Shown here: positions 43,710 to 53,194 of the stretch, piece by piece
How positions within the stretch are numbered: position 1 is the stretch's first letter
Layout of the letters: every line of letters begins with the position of its first letter
Source of the DNA: Actinomadura rubteroloni
Lineage (GTDB): Bacteria; Actinomycetota; Actinomycetes; Streptosporangiales; Streptosporangiaceae
Direction: 5' to 3'
Length of the DNA: 64,000 bases
Assembly: GCF_002911665.1 (NCBI RefSeq)
Contig: NZ_MTBP01000005.1
Location: forward strand, 248,001 to 312,000
The notes under the pieces: generated by a model
Databases searched by the model: none
What the model was told of the DNA's origin: nothing
The model's input: only the letters and a program-made list of their open reading frames with translations
Program-made: the position numbers and the translations under genes

Positions 43710-44210
43710 TCAGACGCCGAACGGGGCCGGGTAGCGGATCCGGCCGGCGGGGACGGGGCCGTCGCGCAGGGCGAGGGCCATGAGGGCGTCGTCCGGCACG
43801 TCGAACCCGGCGGTGATCCCGTACCGGGACGCCGGGACGAACCCGAACCTCGGGTAGTACGCCGGGTGCCCGAGGAGGACGGCGAGGGCTTCGCCGGCGT
43901 CGCGTGCCGCGCCGAGCGCGGCGGTGACGGCGGCGGTGCCCGCGCCCGTCCGCTGCCGGGCGGGGTGGACGGCGACGGGTGCGAGGGCGAGCGCGGCGGC
44001 GTCCCCGACGTGGCAGCGGGTGAGCAGGGCGTAGCCGGTGACGGGTCCGCCGGGCGGCGCGGCCGTCCACGCCAGGCCCGGCAGCCAGGCGGGGTCGCCG
44101 CGCAGCGCGTCGACCAGGTCGGCCTCGGCGGGGGTGGGGAACGCGGCGCGCACGACGGCGCGGACGGCCGCGTGGTCGGCGGGGGTCTCGGGGCGGGTCG
44201 TCCAGGTCAT
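43710..44210 (-). CDS. GNAT-family N-acetyltransferase
   Basis: 166 residues. The acetyl-CoA binding region appears as ALAPVAVHPARQRTGAGTAA (motif A, R/Q-x-x-G-x-G/A variant), with GHPAYYPRFGFVPASRYGIT after it, the YhbS/AAC(6')-like block. Start ATG overlaps the rsgA stop (ATGA), so it is co-translated. Acceptor substrate unknown. Confidence 0.85.
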   Translation of the reverse strand: MTWTTRPETPADHAAVRAVVRAAFPTPAEADLVDALRGDPAWLPGLAWTAAPPGGPVTGYALLTRCHVGDAAALALAPVAVHPARQRTGAGTAAVTAALGAARDAGEALAVLLGHPAYYPRFGFVPASRYGITAGFDVPDDALMALALRDGPVPAGRIRYPAPFGV

Positions 44211-45259
44211 CGGCGGTCCTCCCGGGTGCCGCGCTCGCGGTAGATGCGCCGCTGCTCGCGGACGATCTGCTTGTGGCGGCCGGTGCGTTCGGCGCGCAGG
44301 CGGGCGTCGTCGCGGGACCGCGCCCACTCGTCCTCGCGCAGCAGCCGCCGGTAGCCGTCCAGGCGCCGTCCGGGCAGGGCGCCGGACGCGACGGCGGCCA
44401 GGACGGCGCAGCCGGGTTCGGCGACGTGCGCGCAGTCGGTGAACCGGCAGCCGCGGGCGAGGTCCTCGATGTCGGAGAAGACGTGCCGGATGCCGTCGGC
44501 GGCGTCGTGGAGCCCGACGCCCCGCAGGCCGGGGGTGTCGATGAGGGCGCCGCCGCCGGGCAGCGGGTGCAGTTCGCGGCGGACGGTGGTGTGGCGTCCC
44601 TTGCCGTCGGCGGCGCGGACGGCGCCGGTGGCGAGCCGGTCGGCGCCCAGCAGCGCGTTGGCCAGCGTGGACTTGCCCGCGCCGGACGCGCCGAGCAGTG
44701 CGACGGTGCCGGTGAGCAGGGCGCGGACGGCGTCGAGTCCGGTGCCGTCCGGGGCCGCGACGGTCCGGACGTCCACGCCGGGTGCCGCCGCGGACGCCTC
44801 GGCGGCGTCGGCGGCGGGGTCGGGGCTGCGGTCGGCCTTGGTCAGGACGATCACGGGCCGGGCGCCGCTCTCCCAGGCCAGCGCGAGCGTCCGCTCGATC
44901 CGGCCGGGGTTGACGGGCTGGTCCAGGGCGGCGACGACCGCGACGGTGTCGACGTTGGCGGCCAGGACCTGGCCGTCCGACGTGCGTCCGGCCGAGGCGC
45001 GGACGATCGCGGTGCGGCGCGGCAGGAGCGCCGCGACGTGCGGGTCGCCGGGAGTGAGGGCCGCCCAGTCGCCGGTGCAGGGCGCGAGCCCGGGGGCGCA
45101 GGCGGCGCGCAGCGGGCCGTCGGGTCCGTGGGCGTCGCAGCGTCCGCGGTCGACGGCGGTGATCCGCGCGGGGACGAGCCCGGCGGCGCGGTGGGGGGTG
45201 AACAGGGCGTTCCAGTCCTCGTCCCAGCCGAGGGAGAGGAGGTCGTGCGGGAAGTCCAA
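44207..45259 (-). CDS. rsgA: Ribosome small subunit-dependent GTPase A
   Basis: 350 residues with the circularly permuted GTPase order: G4 VLTKADRS (~140), G1 GASGAGKSTL (~192), G3 DTPGLRG (~240), then the C-terminal zinc site CRFTDCAHVAEPGC (~273). The N-terminal OB-fold precedes (~30-90). RsgA releases factors during late 30S subunit maturation. The first gene of a leftward pair with the GNAT gene; a small open frame with a strong ribosome site lies just upstream. Confidence 0.9.
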   Translation of the reverse strand: MDFPHDLLSLGWDEDWNALFTPHRAAGLVPARITAVDRGRCDAHGPDGPLRAACAPGLAPCTGDWAALTPGDPHVAALLPRRTAIVRASAGRTSDGQVLAANVDTVAVVAALDQPVNPGRIERTLALAWESGARPVIVLTKADRSPDPAADAAEASAAAPGVDVRTVAAPDGTGLDAVRALLTGTVALLGASGAGKSTLANALLGADRLATGAVRAADGKGRHTTVRRELHPLPGGGALIDTPGLRGVGLHDAADGIRHVFSDIEDLARGCRFTDCAHVAEPGCAVLAAVASGALPGRRLDGYRRLLREDEWARSRDDARLRAERTGRHKQIVREQRRIYRERGTREDRR

Positions 45260-45296
45260 GACGGAACCTTCAGGTCGAGGTCCCGGCGGGCAGGGG

Positions 45297-45365
45297 TCAG
45301 CCGCGGGACCGGAGGACGACGTTGGCCGGGGCGCCGCGCAGGGCGGCGTAGGCGACGACGGCCAT
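45297..45365 (-). CDS. 22-residue small open frame upstream of rsgA
   Basis: ATG 45365 is preceded by GGAGGGAGG, one of the strongest ribosome sites in the window. The frame reads MAVVAYAALRGAPANVVLRS then two more residues, and stops 38 bases before the rsgA start. It could be a leader peptide or small protein of the rsgA operon. No homologue is recalled. Confidence 0.4.
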   Translation of the reverse strand: MAVVAYAALRGAPANVVLRSRG

Positions 45366-45523
45366 AGGTCGCGCCTCCCTCCGGTTGTCGTTTGCTCCGT
45401 CTGCCGTGGACGTTACCGGGCGCTCCCGGTCCCGCGCGACTGCTTTTTCGCGCCGCCGCGCGGGAACCGGAGGGCGGGGGCCGGCGGTTATCGTGGCAGG
45501 AGACCGACGAGTGGGGGCGCGGC

Positions 45524-47653
45524 GTGGACGGACGAGCGGACCGGGACCCGGGCGGCCCCGACGAGCCGGTGCGGGACCTGGTGACGCGGCTGGACCGCGC
45601 GGCGGCGGGCCGGCTGGAGGAGCTGTGGGCGGGCCTGCGCGACGAGCTGGCGCCCGCCGCCCGCCGGGCCGGGGCGCTGACCGAACCGGCCCGCGGCCTG
45701 GCCAAGGACGTCGCGGGCGACATGATCCGCGACCTGGCCGGCGCCAGCGCCGACACGGCCGCGGCGCGGATGCTGGACCGGCTCGCCGGGACGCCCGCGA
45801 TGCGCGCGGTGGAACGCGCCGCCCACGACGCGGCGGTGCGGCTGGCGGTCGCGGCGGCCGAGCGGGCGGTGGCGGACGCGCGGGCTGTGGCGGCGTCCAA
45901 CCCGGTGACCGGCGCGGCGCTGGACGCGACGACGACGGCGGTCGCGCTGGCCGGGCAGGCCGCCCAGCGCGCGGCGCGGCTGGCGGGTCCGCTGGCGGGG
46001 CCGTTCGCACGGGCGTCGTCGCCCGCGCTGGAGGCCGTCGCGGACGCGGCGGGCCGCACGGTGTCGGCGACGGTGACGGCGCCGGTGGTGCAGGCCGCGT
46101 CGCGGGCGGTCGCGGACGCGGTGCTGGACGCGGTCGCCGAGGCCGCCGTGGAGGTCGCGCTGGACGTCGGCCGGGACGTGGCGGTGCAGGTGGTGCGGGA
46201 GACGGCGCGGGAGGCCGTCCGGGGCGCGGCGACGGCGGTGCGGGCGCGCGCCGCCGACACCACGGGGCTGCGTCCGGTGTCGTCGGCGGCGGCGGACCTG
46301 GCGGTGCGCGCGGCGGGCAGCGACGCGGCGCGCACGGCGGGCGGGATGGTCGCGGCGGTCGCGGGCGGTGTCGCGGGCAGCGCGGTGGCGCGGACGGCGC
46401 GGGACCTGGCGGGCCGCGCGGCGGCGCGCGCGACGGTCCTGGCGGTCGAGGCGGTCCTCTCGGAGCTGCTGCGGGAGGCGCTGAAGGCGGCGCTGCGCGA
46501 GCGCGTGCGCGGCCTGCTGCGCGACGTGGCCCGCGATGTGGTGGTTGACGTGACCCGGACGACCTGGACGGCGGCGACCCGCCCGTCCCCGCCCCGGCCC
46601 CCCACCGCCTGCGAGGCGGCCGCCGACAGCCCCGCCCCGGCCCGCGCGGCGGCGGACGAGCCGTCACCACGGCGCATCCCGGCACCCTCAGAACCGGCAA
46701 ACGACGCATGGGCCACGGCCACCCGTGCCCCGTCCGGCCCGCACACCGCCGGAAAGCCGGCGCCCGAGCAAGCACCAGACGCCCCGGCCAGCGAGCCGAC
46801 GCCCCCGAATCCCGCGGCCGGACCCGCGCGGCTGACGCCCACGCCCGGCCCGGCGGACCAGCCGCCGACAGCCGGAAGGCCTGCGGGCGCACGTCCGCCG
46901 GTTCCGGAACCGGCGGACGGGTCTGCGGAGGCGGCGTCCGGCCCGGCGAACCTGCCTGGGGCGTCCGGCGAGCCTGCCAGTGCCCGGAAGCCGACGGTCT
47001 TGAAGCCGGCGGACGGATCTGTGGAGGCGTCCTCCGGCCCGGTGGACCCGCCGTCGGCGTCCGGAAAGCGCGCCGACTCCCGGAAACCGACAGTCCCGGA
47101 CGTTGCGGACAAATCCGCATGGGCGAGGGCCACCCGCGAGGCGGCGGACCTCCCGTCGGCCGGAAAGCCCGCGCGCGAGACCGGGAGGCCGACGGCATCA
47201 GAACCGGTGGACGGATCAGCCTGGGCGATGGCAACGCGCGAAGCGGGCGGTCGCTCGGCGTCGCGGGACGCCGCACGCACTGACACGGCACGCCCTGACG
47301 CGGCGCAGGCGGACGACGCGTGGGCGACGGCCGTCCGCGACGCAGGACGGCCGTCGGCGGCCGGGGAGCCCGTCGTCGTCCGCAGGCCGGTGGTTCCGGA
47401 ACCGGCGGACGGGTCCGCGCGGGAGGCGGCCACGCGTGCGCGGGACGCATCCGTGGTGAAGGCGCGGGCAGCGGTGCCGGACGCGGCGGGGTCGCCGTCG
47501 GTGGGAAGGCCCGCGCCGGGCGGTGCGGCCGGCGGGGCGGGCGTGCGGCGGACGCCGGTCGGGGCGGTGGGCGGTGCCGTCCGGTACGCCGTGCGGGTTC
47601 GCGCGGTGCGGCTGCCGGTGGCGCGGCTGCCGTGGGGGCTGAGGGTCGGCTGA
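45524..47653 (+). CDS. Large Ala-rich helical protein with disordered repeat tail
   Basis: About 709 residues from GTG 45524 (the start is uncertain). Residues ~1-340 are amphipathic Ala/Val/Arg/Asp helices (AVERAAHDAAVRLAVAAAER, AVADAVLDAVAEAAVEVALD) without a clear transmembrane segment or signal peptide. Residues ~350-650 are Pro/Ala/Ser/Gly-rich and made of imperfect ~32-residue repeats built around (V)PEPADGSA, SAWARATREA and SAGKPA. The C-terminus is short and basic (VRYAVRVRAVRLPVARLPWG). Third-position GC and frame consistency support coding. Function unknown; the two-component operon follows 74 bp downstream. Confidence 0.65.
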   Translation: MDGRADRDPGGPDEPVRDLVTRLDRAAAGRLEELWAGLRDELAPAARRAGALTEPARGLAKDVAGDMIRDLAGASADTAAARMLDRLAGTPAMRAVERAAHDAAVRLAVAAAERAVADARAVAASNPVTGAALDATTTAVALAGQAAQRAARLAGPLAGPFARASSPALEAVADAAGRTVSATVTAPVVQAASRAVADAVLDAVAEAAVEVALDVGRDVAVQVVRETAREAVRGAATAVRARAADTTGLRPVSSAAADLAVRAAGSDAARTAGGMVAAVAGGVAGSAVARTARDLAGRAAARATVLAVEAVLSELLREALKAALRERVRGLLRDVARDVVVDVTRTTWTAATRPSPPRPPTACEAAADSPAPARAAADEPSPRRIPAPSEPANDAWATATRAPSGPHTAGKPAPEQAPDAPASEPTPPNPAAGPARLTPTPGPADQPPTAGRPAGARPPVPEPADGSAEAASGPANLPGASGEPASARKPTVLKPADGSVEASSGPVDPPSASGKRADSRKPTVPDVADKSAWARATREAADLPSAGKPARETGRPTASEPVDGSAWAMATREAGGRSASRDAARTDTARPDAAQADDAWATAVRDAGRPSAAGEPVVVRRPVVPEPADGSAREAATRARDASVVKARAAVPDAAGSPSVGRPAPGGAAGGAGVRRTPVGAVGGAVRYAVRVRAVRLPVARLPWGLRVG
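46690..47480 (+). repeat. Imperfect ~96-bp (32-codon) coding repeats
   Basis: Within the 709-residue gene, units containing PEPADGSAEAASGPANLPG, LKPADGSVEASSGPVDPPS, VADKSAWARATREAADLPS, SEPVDGSAWAMATREAGG, ADDAWATAVRDAGRPSAAG and PEPADGSAREAATRARDA recur at about 32-residue spacing. Divergence between copies indicates an old duplication under relaxed constraint. Confidence 0.6.
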
Positions 47654-47677
47654 GAAGTTCCTGAGAGCGGCATGAGA
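47651..47677 (+). promoter_or_regulatory. Three TGAGA direct repeats, 11-bp spacing (response-regulator box)
   Basis: TGAGA at 47651-47655, 47662-47666 and 47673-47677, each 11 bp apart (one helical turn), upstream of the response regulator. The first overlaps the stop of the preceding gene. OmpR/PhoB-family regulators bind such 11-bp direct repeats. TACGGT (47716-47721) is a possible -10 giving a nearly leaderless mRNA. Confidence 0.7.
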
Positions 47678-47727
47678 ATCCCGGCGGCGGCGGTGGGGCC
47701 GCCGGGACGCGTGGTTACGGTGGGTGC

Positions 47728-48447
47728 ATGGAGGCGGGGACGCAGGACGCGGCGGCGCGGATCCTGATCGTGGACGACGAGCCGGCGGTGCGGGAGTCGC
47801 TTGCGGGGAGCCTGGAGTTCGAGGGCTACCGGGTGGAGGAGGCCGCCGACGGGGCGCTGGCGCTGGACCGGGTCGCCGAGCGCCGCCCGGACCTGATCGT
47901 GCTGGACGTGCTGATGCCGCGGATGGACGGCCTGACGACGTGCCGGCGGCTGCGCGCGCAGGGCGAGGTGATGCCGGTGCTGATGCTGACGGCGCGCGAC
48001 ATGGTCGGGGACCGGGTGACGGGCCTGGACGCGGGCGCCGACGACTACCTGGTGAAGCCGTTCGAGCTGGACGAGCTGCTGGCGCGGATCCGGGCGCTGC
48101 TGCGCCGGACCGCGATGGCGGCCCCGGCTGGCGCCGAGCCGGGCGGCGTCCTGACGTTCGGGGACCTGCGGATGGACACGGTGACGCGGGAGGTGACGCG
48201 GGCGGGCCGTCCGCTGGGCCTGACGCGCACCGAGCACATGCTGCTGGAGATGTTCCTGCTGCATCCGCGGCAGGTCCTGACGCGGGAGCAGATTTTGGAG
48301 ACGGTGTGGGGGTTCGATTTCGAGCCCGCGTCCAATTCGCTGGACGTGTACGTGATGTACCTGCGCCGCAAGACCGAGGCGGGCGGGCTGCCGCGGGTGG
48401 TCCACACGGTGCGGGGCGTGGGGTACGTGCTGCGCGCGTCGGCGTGA
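47728..48447 (+). CDS. OmpR/PhoB-family response regulator (MprA-like)
   Basis: 239 residues. Receiver domain (~11-122): acidic pair in [10 protein letters not shown], phospho-Asp in [14 protein letters not shown], switch Thr in [10 protein letters not shown], and Lys in [10 protein letters not shown]. Winged-helix DNA-binding domain (~140-236) ends [15 protein letters not shown]. Its stop overlaps the kinase start (GTGA). Probably autoregulated through the TGAGA repeats upstream and likely controls the glycosyltransferase operon that follows. Confidence 0.9.
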   Translation: MEAGTQDAAARILIVDDEPAVRESLAGSLEFEGYRVEEAADGALALDRVAERRPDLIVLDVLMPRMDGLTTCRRLRAQGEVMPVLMLTARDMVGDRVTGLDAGADDYLVKPFELDELLARIRALLRRTAMAAPAGAEPGGVLTFGDLRMDTVTREVTRAGRPLGLTRTEHMLLEMFLLHPRQVLTREQILETVWGFDFEPASNSLDVYVMYLRRKTEAGGLPRVVHTVRGVGYVLRASA

Positions 48448-49901
48448 GCCGGGCGTGGCGGCCGCTGGGGCGGCTGCCGTTGCGGGGGCGGCTGGCGCTG
48501 CTGATCGCGACGGCGGTGGCGGTGGCGGTGGCGGCGTGCGCGACGCTGTCGTGGTTCCTGGTCCGCGACCAGCTCTACCGGGAGCTGGACCGCAGGCTGG
48601 GGGTGCTGGGCGGCCCGCCGGGGCGGGCGGGCGACCCCGGGCGCGGCGCGCGGTGGGCCGAGGACCTCACGCGGCTGGCGGCGGTGTGCTCCCCGGACCC
48701 CACCGAATCCGGATCAACGTTCCGTTTCCCCGGCCCGTACGACATCGTGCAGGTGGTGAAGGCCGACGGGACGCGCTGCACCGTCCCGGACGCGGGCGCG
48801 CTGACGGTGACGCGCGCGGACCGGGAGGTCGCGGCGGGCCGGGCGGCGCAGGCCGTCCACAACGGGTCGGGGGTGACGGCGGGCGGCGCGGGCACGCGGG
48901 TGCGGGTCCTGACGCGTCCGGCGGTGACCCTGGACGGGACGCGGGTGGCGCTGTCGTACGCGATCCGCCTGGACCAGGTGAACCGTCCGCTGAACGACCT
49001 GGCGCTGATGCTGAGCGCGGTGGCGGCGTTCGGGGTGCTGGTGTCGGCGGGCGCGGGACTGATGATCGCGCGGGCGTCGCTGCGGCCCGTGGACGAGCTG
49101 ACCGACGCGGTGGAGCACATCGCCCGCACCGAGGACCTCGGGACGCCGATCCCCGCGCACGGCGCCGACGAGATCGCCCGGCTGAGCCGGTCGTTCAACC
49201 TGATGACGTCGGCGCTGGCGGCGTCGCGGGAGCGGCAGCGGCAGCTCATCGCCGACGCGGGCCACGAGCTGCGGACGCCGCTGACGAGCCTGCGCACCAA
49301 CATCGACCTGCTGCTGCGGTCGGAGCAGACGGGCCGGGAGCTGCCGGCGGGGACGCGGCACCGGCTGCTGGTGAGCGTGAAGGCGCAGATGGTGGAGCTG
49401 TCGAGCCTGGTGGGGGACCTGCTGGAGCTGGGCCGTCCGGACGAGCGGGGCCCCGAGCAGGCGGCGGTCGCCCTCCACGAGGTGGTGGGGCGGGCGGTGG
49501 AGCGGGCGCGGCTGCGCGGCCCGGGCCTGCGGGTGGACGCGGCGGTGGAGCCGTGGTTCGTGCGCGGCGATCCGGGGTCGCTGGAGCGGGCGGTGGTGAA
49601 CCTGCTGGACAACGCGGTGAAGTTCAGCCCGCCGGGCGGGACGGTGCGGGTGCGGCTGGCGGGCGGGGAGCTGGTGGTGGCCGACGAGGGCCCGGGGATC
49701 CCGGCGGCGGACGTCCCGCACGTGTTCGAGCGGTTCTGGCGGTCGCCGTCGGCGCGGAGCCTGCCGGGGTCGGGCCTGGGCCTGTCGATCGTGGCGCGGG
49801 TGGCGCGGGAGACCGGCGGGCGGGTCGCGGTGGACCGCGCGGACGGCGGCGGGGCGCTGCTGCGCCTGTCCCTGCCGGGCGGGCCCGCCGAGCCGTCCTG
49901 A
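48444..49901 (+). CDS. Sensor histidine kinase (MprB-like)
   Basis: 485 residues from GTG 48444. Two membrane segments (~15-40, [20 protein letters not shown]; and ~178-202, [20 protein letters not shown]) flank a ~135-residue extracytoplasmic sensor. HAMP (~203-255), HisKA with the phospho-His in [20 protein letters not shown], and HATPase_c with N-box [17 protein letters not shown]1 ADEGPGIP and G2 GSGLGLSIV. Partner of the response regulator at 47728; senses an envelope signal. Confidence 0.9.
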   Translation: MSRAWRPLGRLPLRGRLALLIATAVAVAVAACATLSWFLVRDQLYRELDRRLGVLGGPPGRAGDPGRGARWAEDLTRLAAVCSPDPTESGSTFRFPGPYDIVQVVKADGTRCTVPDAGALTVTRADREVAAGRAAQAVHNGSGVTAGGAGTRVRVLTRPAVTLDGTRVALSYAIRLDQVNRPLNDLALMLSAVAAFGVLVSAGAGLMIARASLRPVDELTDAVEHIARTEDLGTPIPAHGADEIARLSRSFNLMTSALAASRERQRQLIADAGHELRTPLTSLRTNIDLLLRSEQTGRELPAGTRHRLLVSVKAQMVELSSLVGDLLELGRPDERGPEQAAVALHEVVGRAVERARLRGPGLRVDAAVEPWFVRGDPGSLERAVVNLLDNAVKFSPPGGTVRVRLAGGELVVADEGPGIPAADVPHVFERFWRSPSARSLPGSGLGLSIVARVARETGGRVAVDRADGGGALLRLSLPGGPAEPS

Positions 49902-49902
49902 T

Positions 49903-49929
49903 TCTCATGGCGCGTTCATGCGCGCCTCA
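49903..49929 (+). promoter_or_regulatory. Three TGAGA-like repeats (inverted orientation), 11-bp spacing
   Basis: TCTCA (49903-49907), GTTCA (49914-49918) and CCTCA (49925-49929) are the complement of TGAGA, TGAAC and TGAGG at exactly 11-bp spacing, 36 bases before the glycosyltransferase start. This is the same repeat geometry as at 47651 and 59486. Confidence 0.55.
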
Positions 49930-49964
49930 CCGGTCCCCCAGACCGGGCCCCGACGGTGGAGCGC

Positions 49965-51194
49965 ATGAGCCACCTGATCACCGAGAGCGGCGCGCGGGAC
50001 GCGCCGTCCGGGCCGCCGCCGGGGCACGCGCGGCTCGTCGAGGTCGTCGTGCCCGTCCACAACGAGGAGCGGGTGCTGGCCGCGAGCGTGCGGCGCCTGC
50101 ACCGGTACCTGGACGGGACGTTCCCCTACCCGTTCCGGATCACGATCGCCGACAACGCCAGCACCGACGGGACGTGGCGCGCGGCGCAGGCCCTGGCGGC
50201 GGAGCTGGAGGGGGTGCGGGCCGTCCGGCTGGACCGCAAGGGCCGGGGCCGGGCGCTGCGGCACGTGTGGAGCGGCAGCGACGCCGACGTCGTCGCGTAC
50301 ATGGACGCGGACCTGTCGACGGACCTGGACGCGTTCCTTCCGCTGGTCGCGCCGCTGATCTCCGGGCACAGCGACCTGGCGATCGGGTCGCGGCTGACGC
50401 GGGGCGCGGCGGTGGTGCGGGGCCCGCGCCGGGAGGTGATCTCCCGCTGCTACAACCTGTTGCTGCGGGCGGCGCTGGCGGCGCGGTTCACCGACGCGCA
50501 GTGCGGGTTCAAGGCGGCGCGGACGGAGATCGCGCAGGCGCTGCTGCCGCGCGTGGAGGACGAGGAGTGGTTCTTCGACACCGAGCTGCTGCTGCTGGCC
50601 GAGCGCAACGGGCTGCGCATCCATGAGGTCCCGGTGGACTGGGTGGACGATCCCGACAGCCGGGTGCAGGTGTGGCGGACGGCCCGCGACGACCTGCGCG
50701 GGATGGCGCGGGTGGCGCGGCGGATGCTGACGGGCGGGTTCGGCGCGCCGGTCGGCCGCCGGGACGCGGCGGCGGGCCTGCCGGCGGGGATGGCGCGGCA
50801 GCTCCCGGTGTTCGCGGTGATCGGGGCGGTGAGCACGGCGGCGCAGCTCGCCTTGTTCGTCCTGCTGCGCACGGTGCTGGGCCCGCTGGCGGCGAACGCG
50901 GTGTCGCTGGTGGTGACGACGGTCGGGAACACGGCGGCGAACCGCCGGTTCACGTTCGGCGTGACGGGGCCGGGCGGCGCGCTGCGGCACCAGGCGCAGG
51001 GCCTGCTGGCGTTCCTGCTGGGCCTGGCGCTGAGCACGGGCGGGCTGGCGGCGCTGCACGCGGCGGCGCCGGGCGCGCCGCGCGGGGTGGAGGTGCTGGC
51101 GCTGGTCGCGGCGAACGGGCTGGCGACGCTGGCGCGGTTCGTGCTGATGCGGGCGTGGATCTTCCGTCCGCGCGGCGAGGGGGGCGCGTCGTGA
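49965..51194 (+). CDS. Fused GT2 glycosyltransferase / GtrA-like membrane protein
   Basis: 409 residues from ATG 49965 (a GTG three codons upstream is also possible). Residues ~25-250 are a family 2 glycosyltransferase: VEVVVPVHNEERVLAASVRR, the DxD-like YMDADLSTDL, GSRLTRGA and QCGFKAARTE, as in dolichol-phosphate mannosyltransferases. Residues ~275-400 are a GtrA/DPMS-like domain with four hydrophobic helices and NTAANRRFTFG. It likely makes a polyprenyl-phosphate sugar donor for the two downstream polytopic transferases, to which it is coupled by GTGA. Confidence 0.88.
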   Translation: MSHLITESGARDAPSGPPPGHARLVEVVVPVHNEERVLAASVRRLHRYLDGTFPYPFRITIADNASTDGTWRAAQALAAELEGVRAVRLDRKGRGRALRHVWSGSDADVVAYMDADLSTDLDAFLPLVAPLISGHSDLAIGSRLTRGAAVVRGPRREVISRCYNLLLRAALAARFTDAQCGFKAARTEIAQALLPRVEDEEWFFDTELLLLAERNGLRIHEVPVDWVDDPDSRVQVWRTARDDLRGMARVARRMLTGGFGAPVGRRDAAAGLPAGMARQLPVFAVIGAVSTAAQLALFVLLRTVLGPLAANAVSLVVTTVGNTAANRRFTFGVTGPGGALRHQAQGLLAFLLGLALSTGGLAALHAAAPGAPRGVEVLALVAANGLATLARFVLMRAWIFRPRGEGGAS

Positions 51195-53194
51195 CGGCGG
51201 CCGGGACGGAGCCGAAAGCGGCGCCGGGAGTGCTGCGCCGGGCCGCGCTCGGCGGGGACGGGCCGCGCTGGTCGCGTCCGGCGCTGTGGGCGGTGCTGGT
51301 CGCGGCGTTCGCGCTGTACGCGTGGGACCTGCCGGGCGGCGGGACGGCGAACGCCTACTACGCGGCGGCGGTGAAGAGCGCGACGCAGAGCTGGAAGGCG
51401 TTCTTCTTCGGGTCGCTGGACGCGGGGTCGTTCATCACGGTGGACAAGCCGCCGCTGGCGCTGTGGGTGCAGGCGCTGTTCGCGCGGGTGCTGGGGTTCG
51501 GCCCGTGGGCGCTGCTGCTGCCGCAGGCGCTGGCGGGGACGGCGGCGGTCGCGGTGCTGCACGCGACGGTGCGGCGGGCGTTCGGTCCGGTGGCGGCGCT
51601 GGCGGCGGCGGTGGTGCTGGCGCTGACGCCGATCACGGTCGCGATCGACCGGGACAACAACCCCGACGCCCTGCTGGTGCTGCTGCTGGTGCTGGGGGCG
51701 TGGGCGGTGCAGCGCGCGGTCACCGGGGGGCGGCTGCGGTGGCTGCTGGCGGCGGCGTTCCTGGTGGGGTGCGGGTTCAACACCAAGATGCTGCAGGCGT
51801 TCCTGGTCGTCCCGCCGTTCGCGCTGGCGTACCTGGTCGCGGCGCGTCCATCGTTCCCGCGCCGGGTGGCGCACCTGGCGGCGGCGGGCGCGGTGCTGGC
51901 GGTGTCGGGCGGCTGGTGGATGGCCGTGGTCGACGCGGTCCCGGCGGGGTCGCGGCCGTTCATCGGCGGCAGCACCGACGGGACGGTGCTGGACCTGGTC
52001 GTCGGCTACAACGGCCTCGGCCGGATCCTCGGCCGCGACGCGCCGGGCGGCGGCGCGGGCGGCGGTGCGGGGTTCGGCGGAGAGCCGGGCGCGGGACGGC
52101 TGTTCAACGACGTCGTCGGCGGCCAGATCTCGTGGCTGCTGCCGCTGGCGGTCCTGGTGCTGCTGGCCGGGGGGCTGCTGCTGGCGCGGCGTCCGCGCCG
52201 GGACGTCCAGGGCGCGGCGCTGCTGCTGTGGGGCGGGTGGCTGGCGGTCCACTACGCCGTGTTCAGTTTCGCGCAGGGCACGTTCCACCCGTACTACACG
52301 ACGGCGCTGGCCCCGGCGGTCGCGGCGCTGGCCGGGGCGGGAACGGTCCTCGCCGCCGACCTGTACCGGCGGCGGCGCTGGGCGTGGACGGTTCCGGCGG
52401 GCGTGGCGGTGACGGGCGGCTGGGCGTTCGCGCTGCTGGCGCGGACGCCGGGCTGGCATCCGTGGCTGCGCTGGACGGTCGCCGCGGCGGCGGTCGCGGC
52501 GGTCGCGGGCCTGCTCGCGGCCCGGTACGCGCGGGCCGCGCGGCGGGTGCTGCCCGCGGCCGTGGCGGCTGCGGTGGTCGCGGGCCTGGCGGGGCCGGGC
52601 GCCTACGCGGTCGCGGCGGCGTCGGCGGCGTCCAACGGGACGAACCCGCTGGCGGGCCCGTCGGCGGGCGCGGGCTTCCCGGGCCGTCCGGACCGAACCG
52701 CGATGCCACCCGGCGTCCGGAACATGCCGGGCGCACCGTCCGGCGCACCGTCCGGCGCAGGGTCGGGCGCTCCGTCGGGGATGGCGCCGCGCGGCGGGCC
52801 GGGGCGGATGCGCGGCGGGTTCGGCGGCGGGCCGGGCGGCGGGGTGGACGCGAAGATGACGTCCTACCTGGAGCGGAACCAGGGGTCGGCGCGGTGGCTG
52901 GTGGCGGTGTCGAGCGCGCAGTCGGCGTCGTCGCTGATCCTGGCGACGGGCCGTCCGGTGATCGCGATGGGCGGGTTCACCGGCTCCGACCCGGCGATGA
53001 CCGTGGGGAAGCTTCAGGCGCTCGTGCGGTCGGGCCGGTTGCGGTACGTGCTGGTCGGAGGCGGTTTCGGCCCGGACCGCGGTGCGGACGGCGTGAGCGC
53101 GTGGGTGCGCGAGCACGGCACGCGGGTGCCGGCGTCGGCGTACGGGGGGACGTCGGACGGCTCGTCCGTCCTGTACCGGCTGGAGGCGTCATGA
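51191..53194 (+). CDS. ArnT/YkcA-B-like polytopic glycosyltransferase 1
   Basis: 667 residues from GTG 51191. About 11-12 hydrophobic helices; the first extracytoplasmic loop contains SLDAGSFITVDKPPLALWVQ, the D-K-P-P motif of GT39/GT83 lipid-linked sugar transferases, with RDNNPDALLV in a later loop. After the helices a Gly/Pro/Ala/Met-rich linker (~480-540) leads to a C-terminal extracytoplasmic domain (VIAMGGFTGSDPAMTVGKLQ). It transfers a sugar from a polyprenyl-phosphate donor to an envelope acceptor. Followed by a paralogue through ATGA. Confidence 0.86.
   Translation: MTAAGTEPKAAPGVLRRAALGGDGPRWSRPALWAVLVAAFALYAWDLPGGGTANAYYAAAVKSATQSWKAFFFGSLDAGSFITVDKPPLALWVQALFARVLGFGPWALLLPQALAGTAAVAVLHATVRRAFGPVAALAAAVVLALTPITVAIDRDNNPDALLVLLLVLGAWAVQRAVTGGRLRWLLAAAFLVGCGFNTKMLQAFLVVPPFALAYLVAARPSFPRRVAHLAAAGAVLAVSGGWWMAVVDAVPAGSRPFIGGSTDGTVLDLVVGYNGLGRILGRDAPGGGAGGGAGFGGEPGAGRLFNDVVGGQISWLLPLAVLVLLAGGLLLARRPRRDVQGAALLLWGGWLAVHYAVFSFAQGTFHPYYTTALAPAVAALAGAGTVLAADLYRRRRWAWTVPAGVAVTGGWAFALLARTPGWHPWLRWTVAAAAVAAVAGLLAARYARAARRVLPAAVAAAVVAGLAGPGAYAVAAASAASNGTNPLAGPSAGAGFPGRPDRTAMPPGVRNMPGAPSGAPSGAGSGAPSGMAPRGGPGRMRGGFGGGPGGGVDAKMTSYLERNQGSARWLVAVSSAQSASSLILATGRPVIAMGGFTGSDPAMTVGKLQALVRSGRLRYVLVGGGFGPDRGADGVSAWVREHGTRVPASAYGGTSDGSSVLYRLEAS

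Noticed and set aside
44851-48405. 1184-residue minus-strand open frame opposite the Ala-rich protein and response regulator
   Set aside because: Runs through rsgA, intergenic promoters and the response regulator; the plus frame has coherent GC3 and domain continuity.
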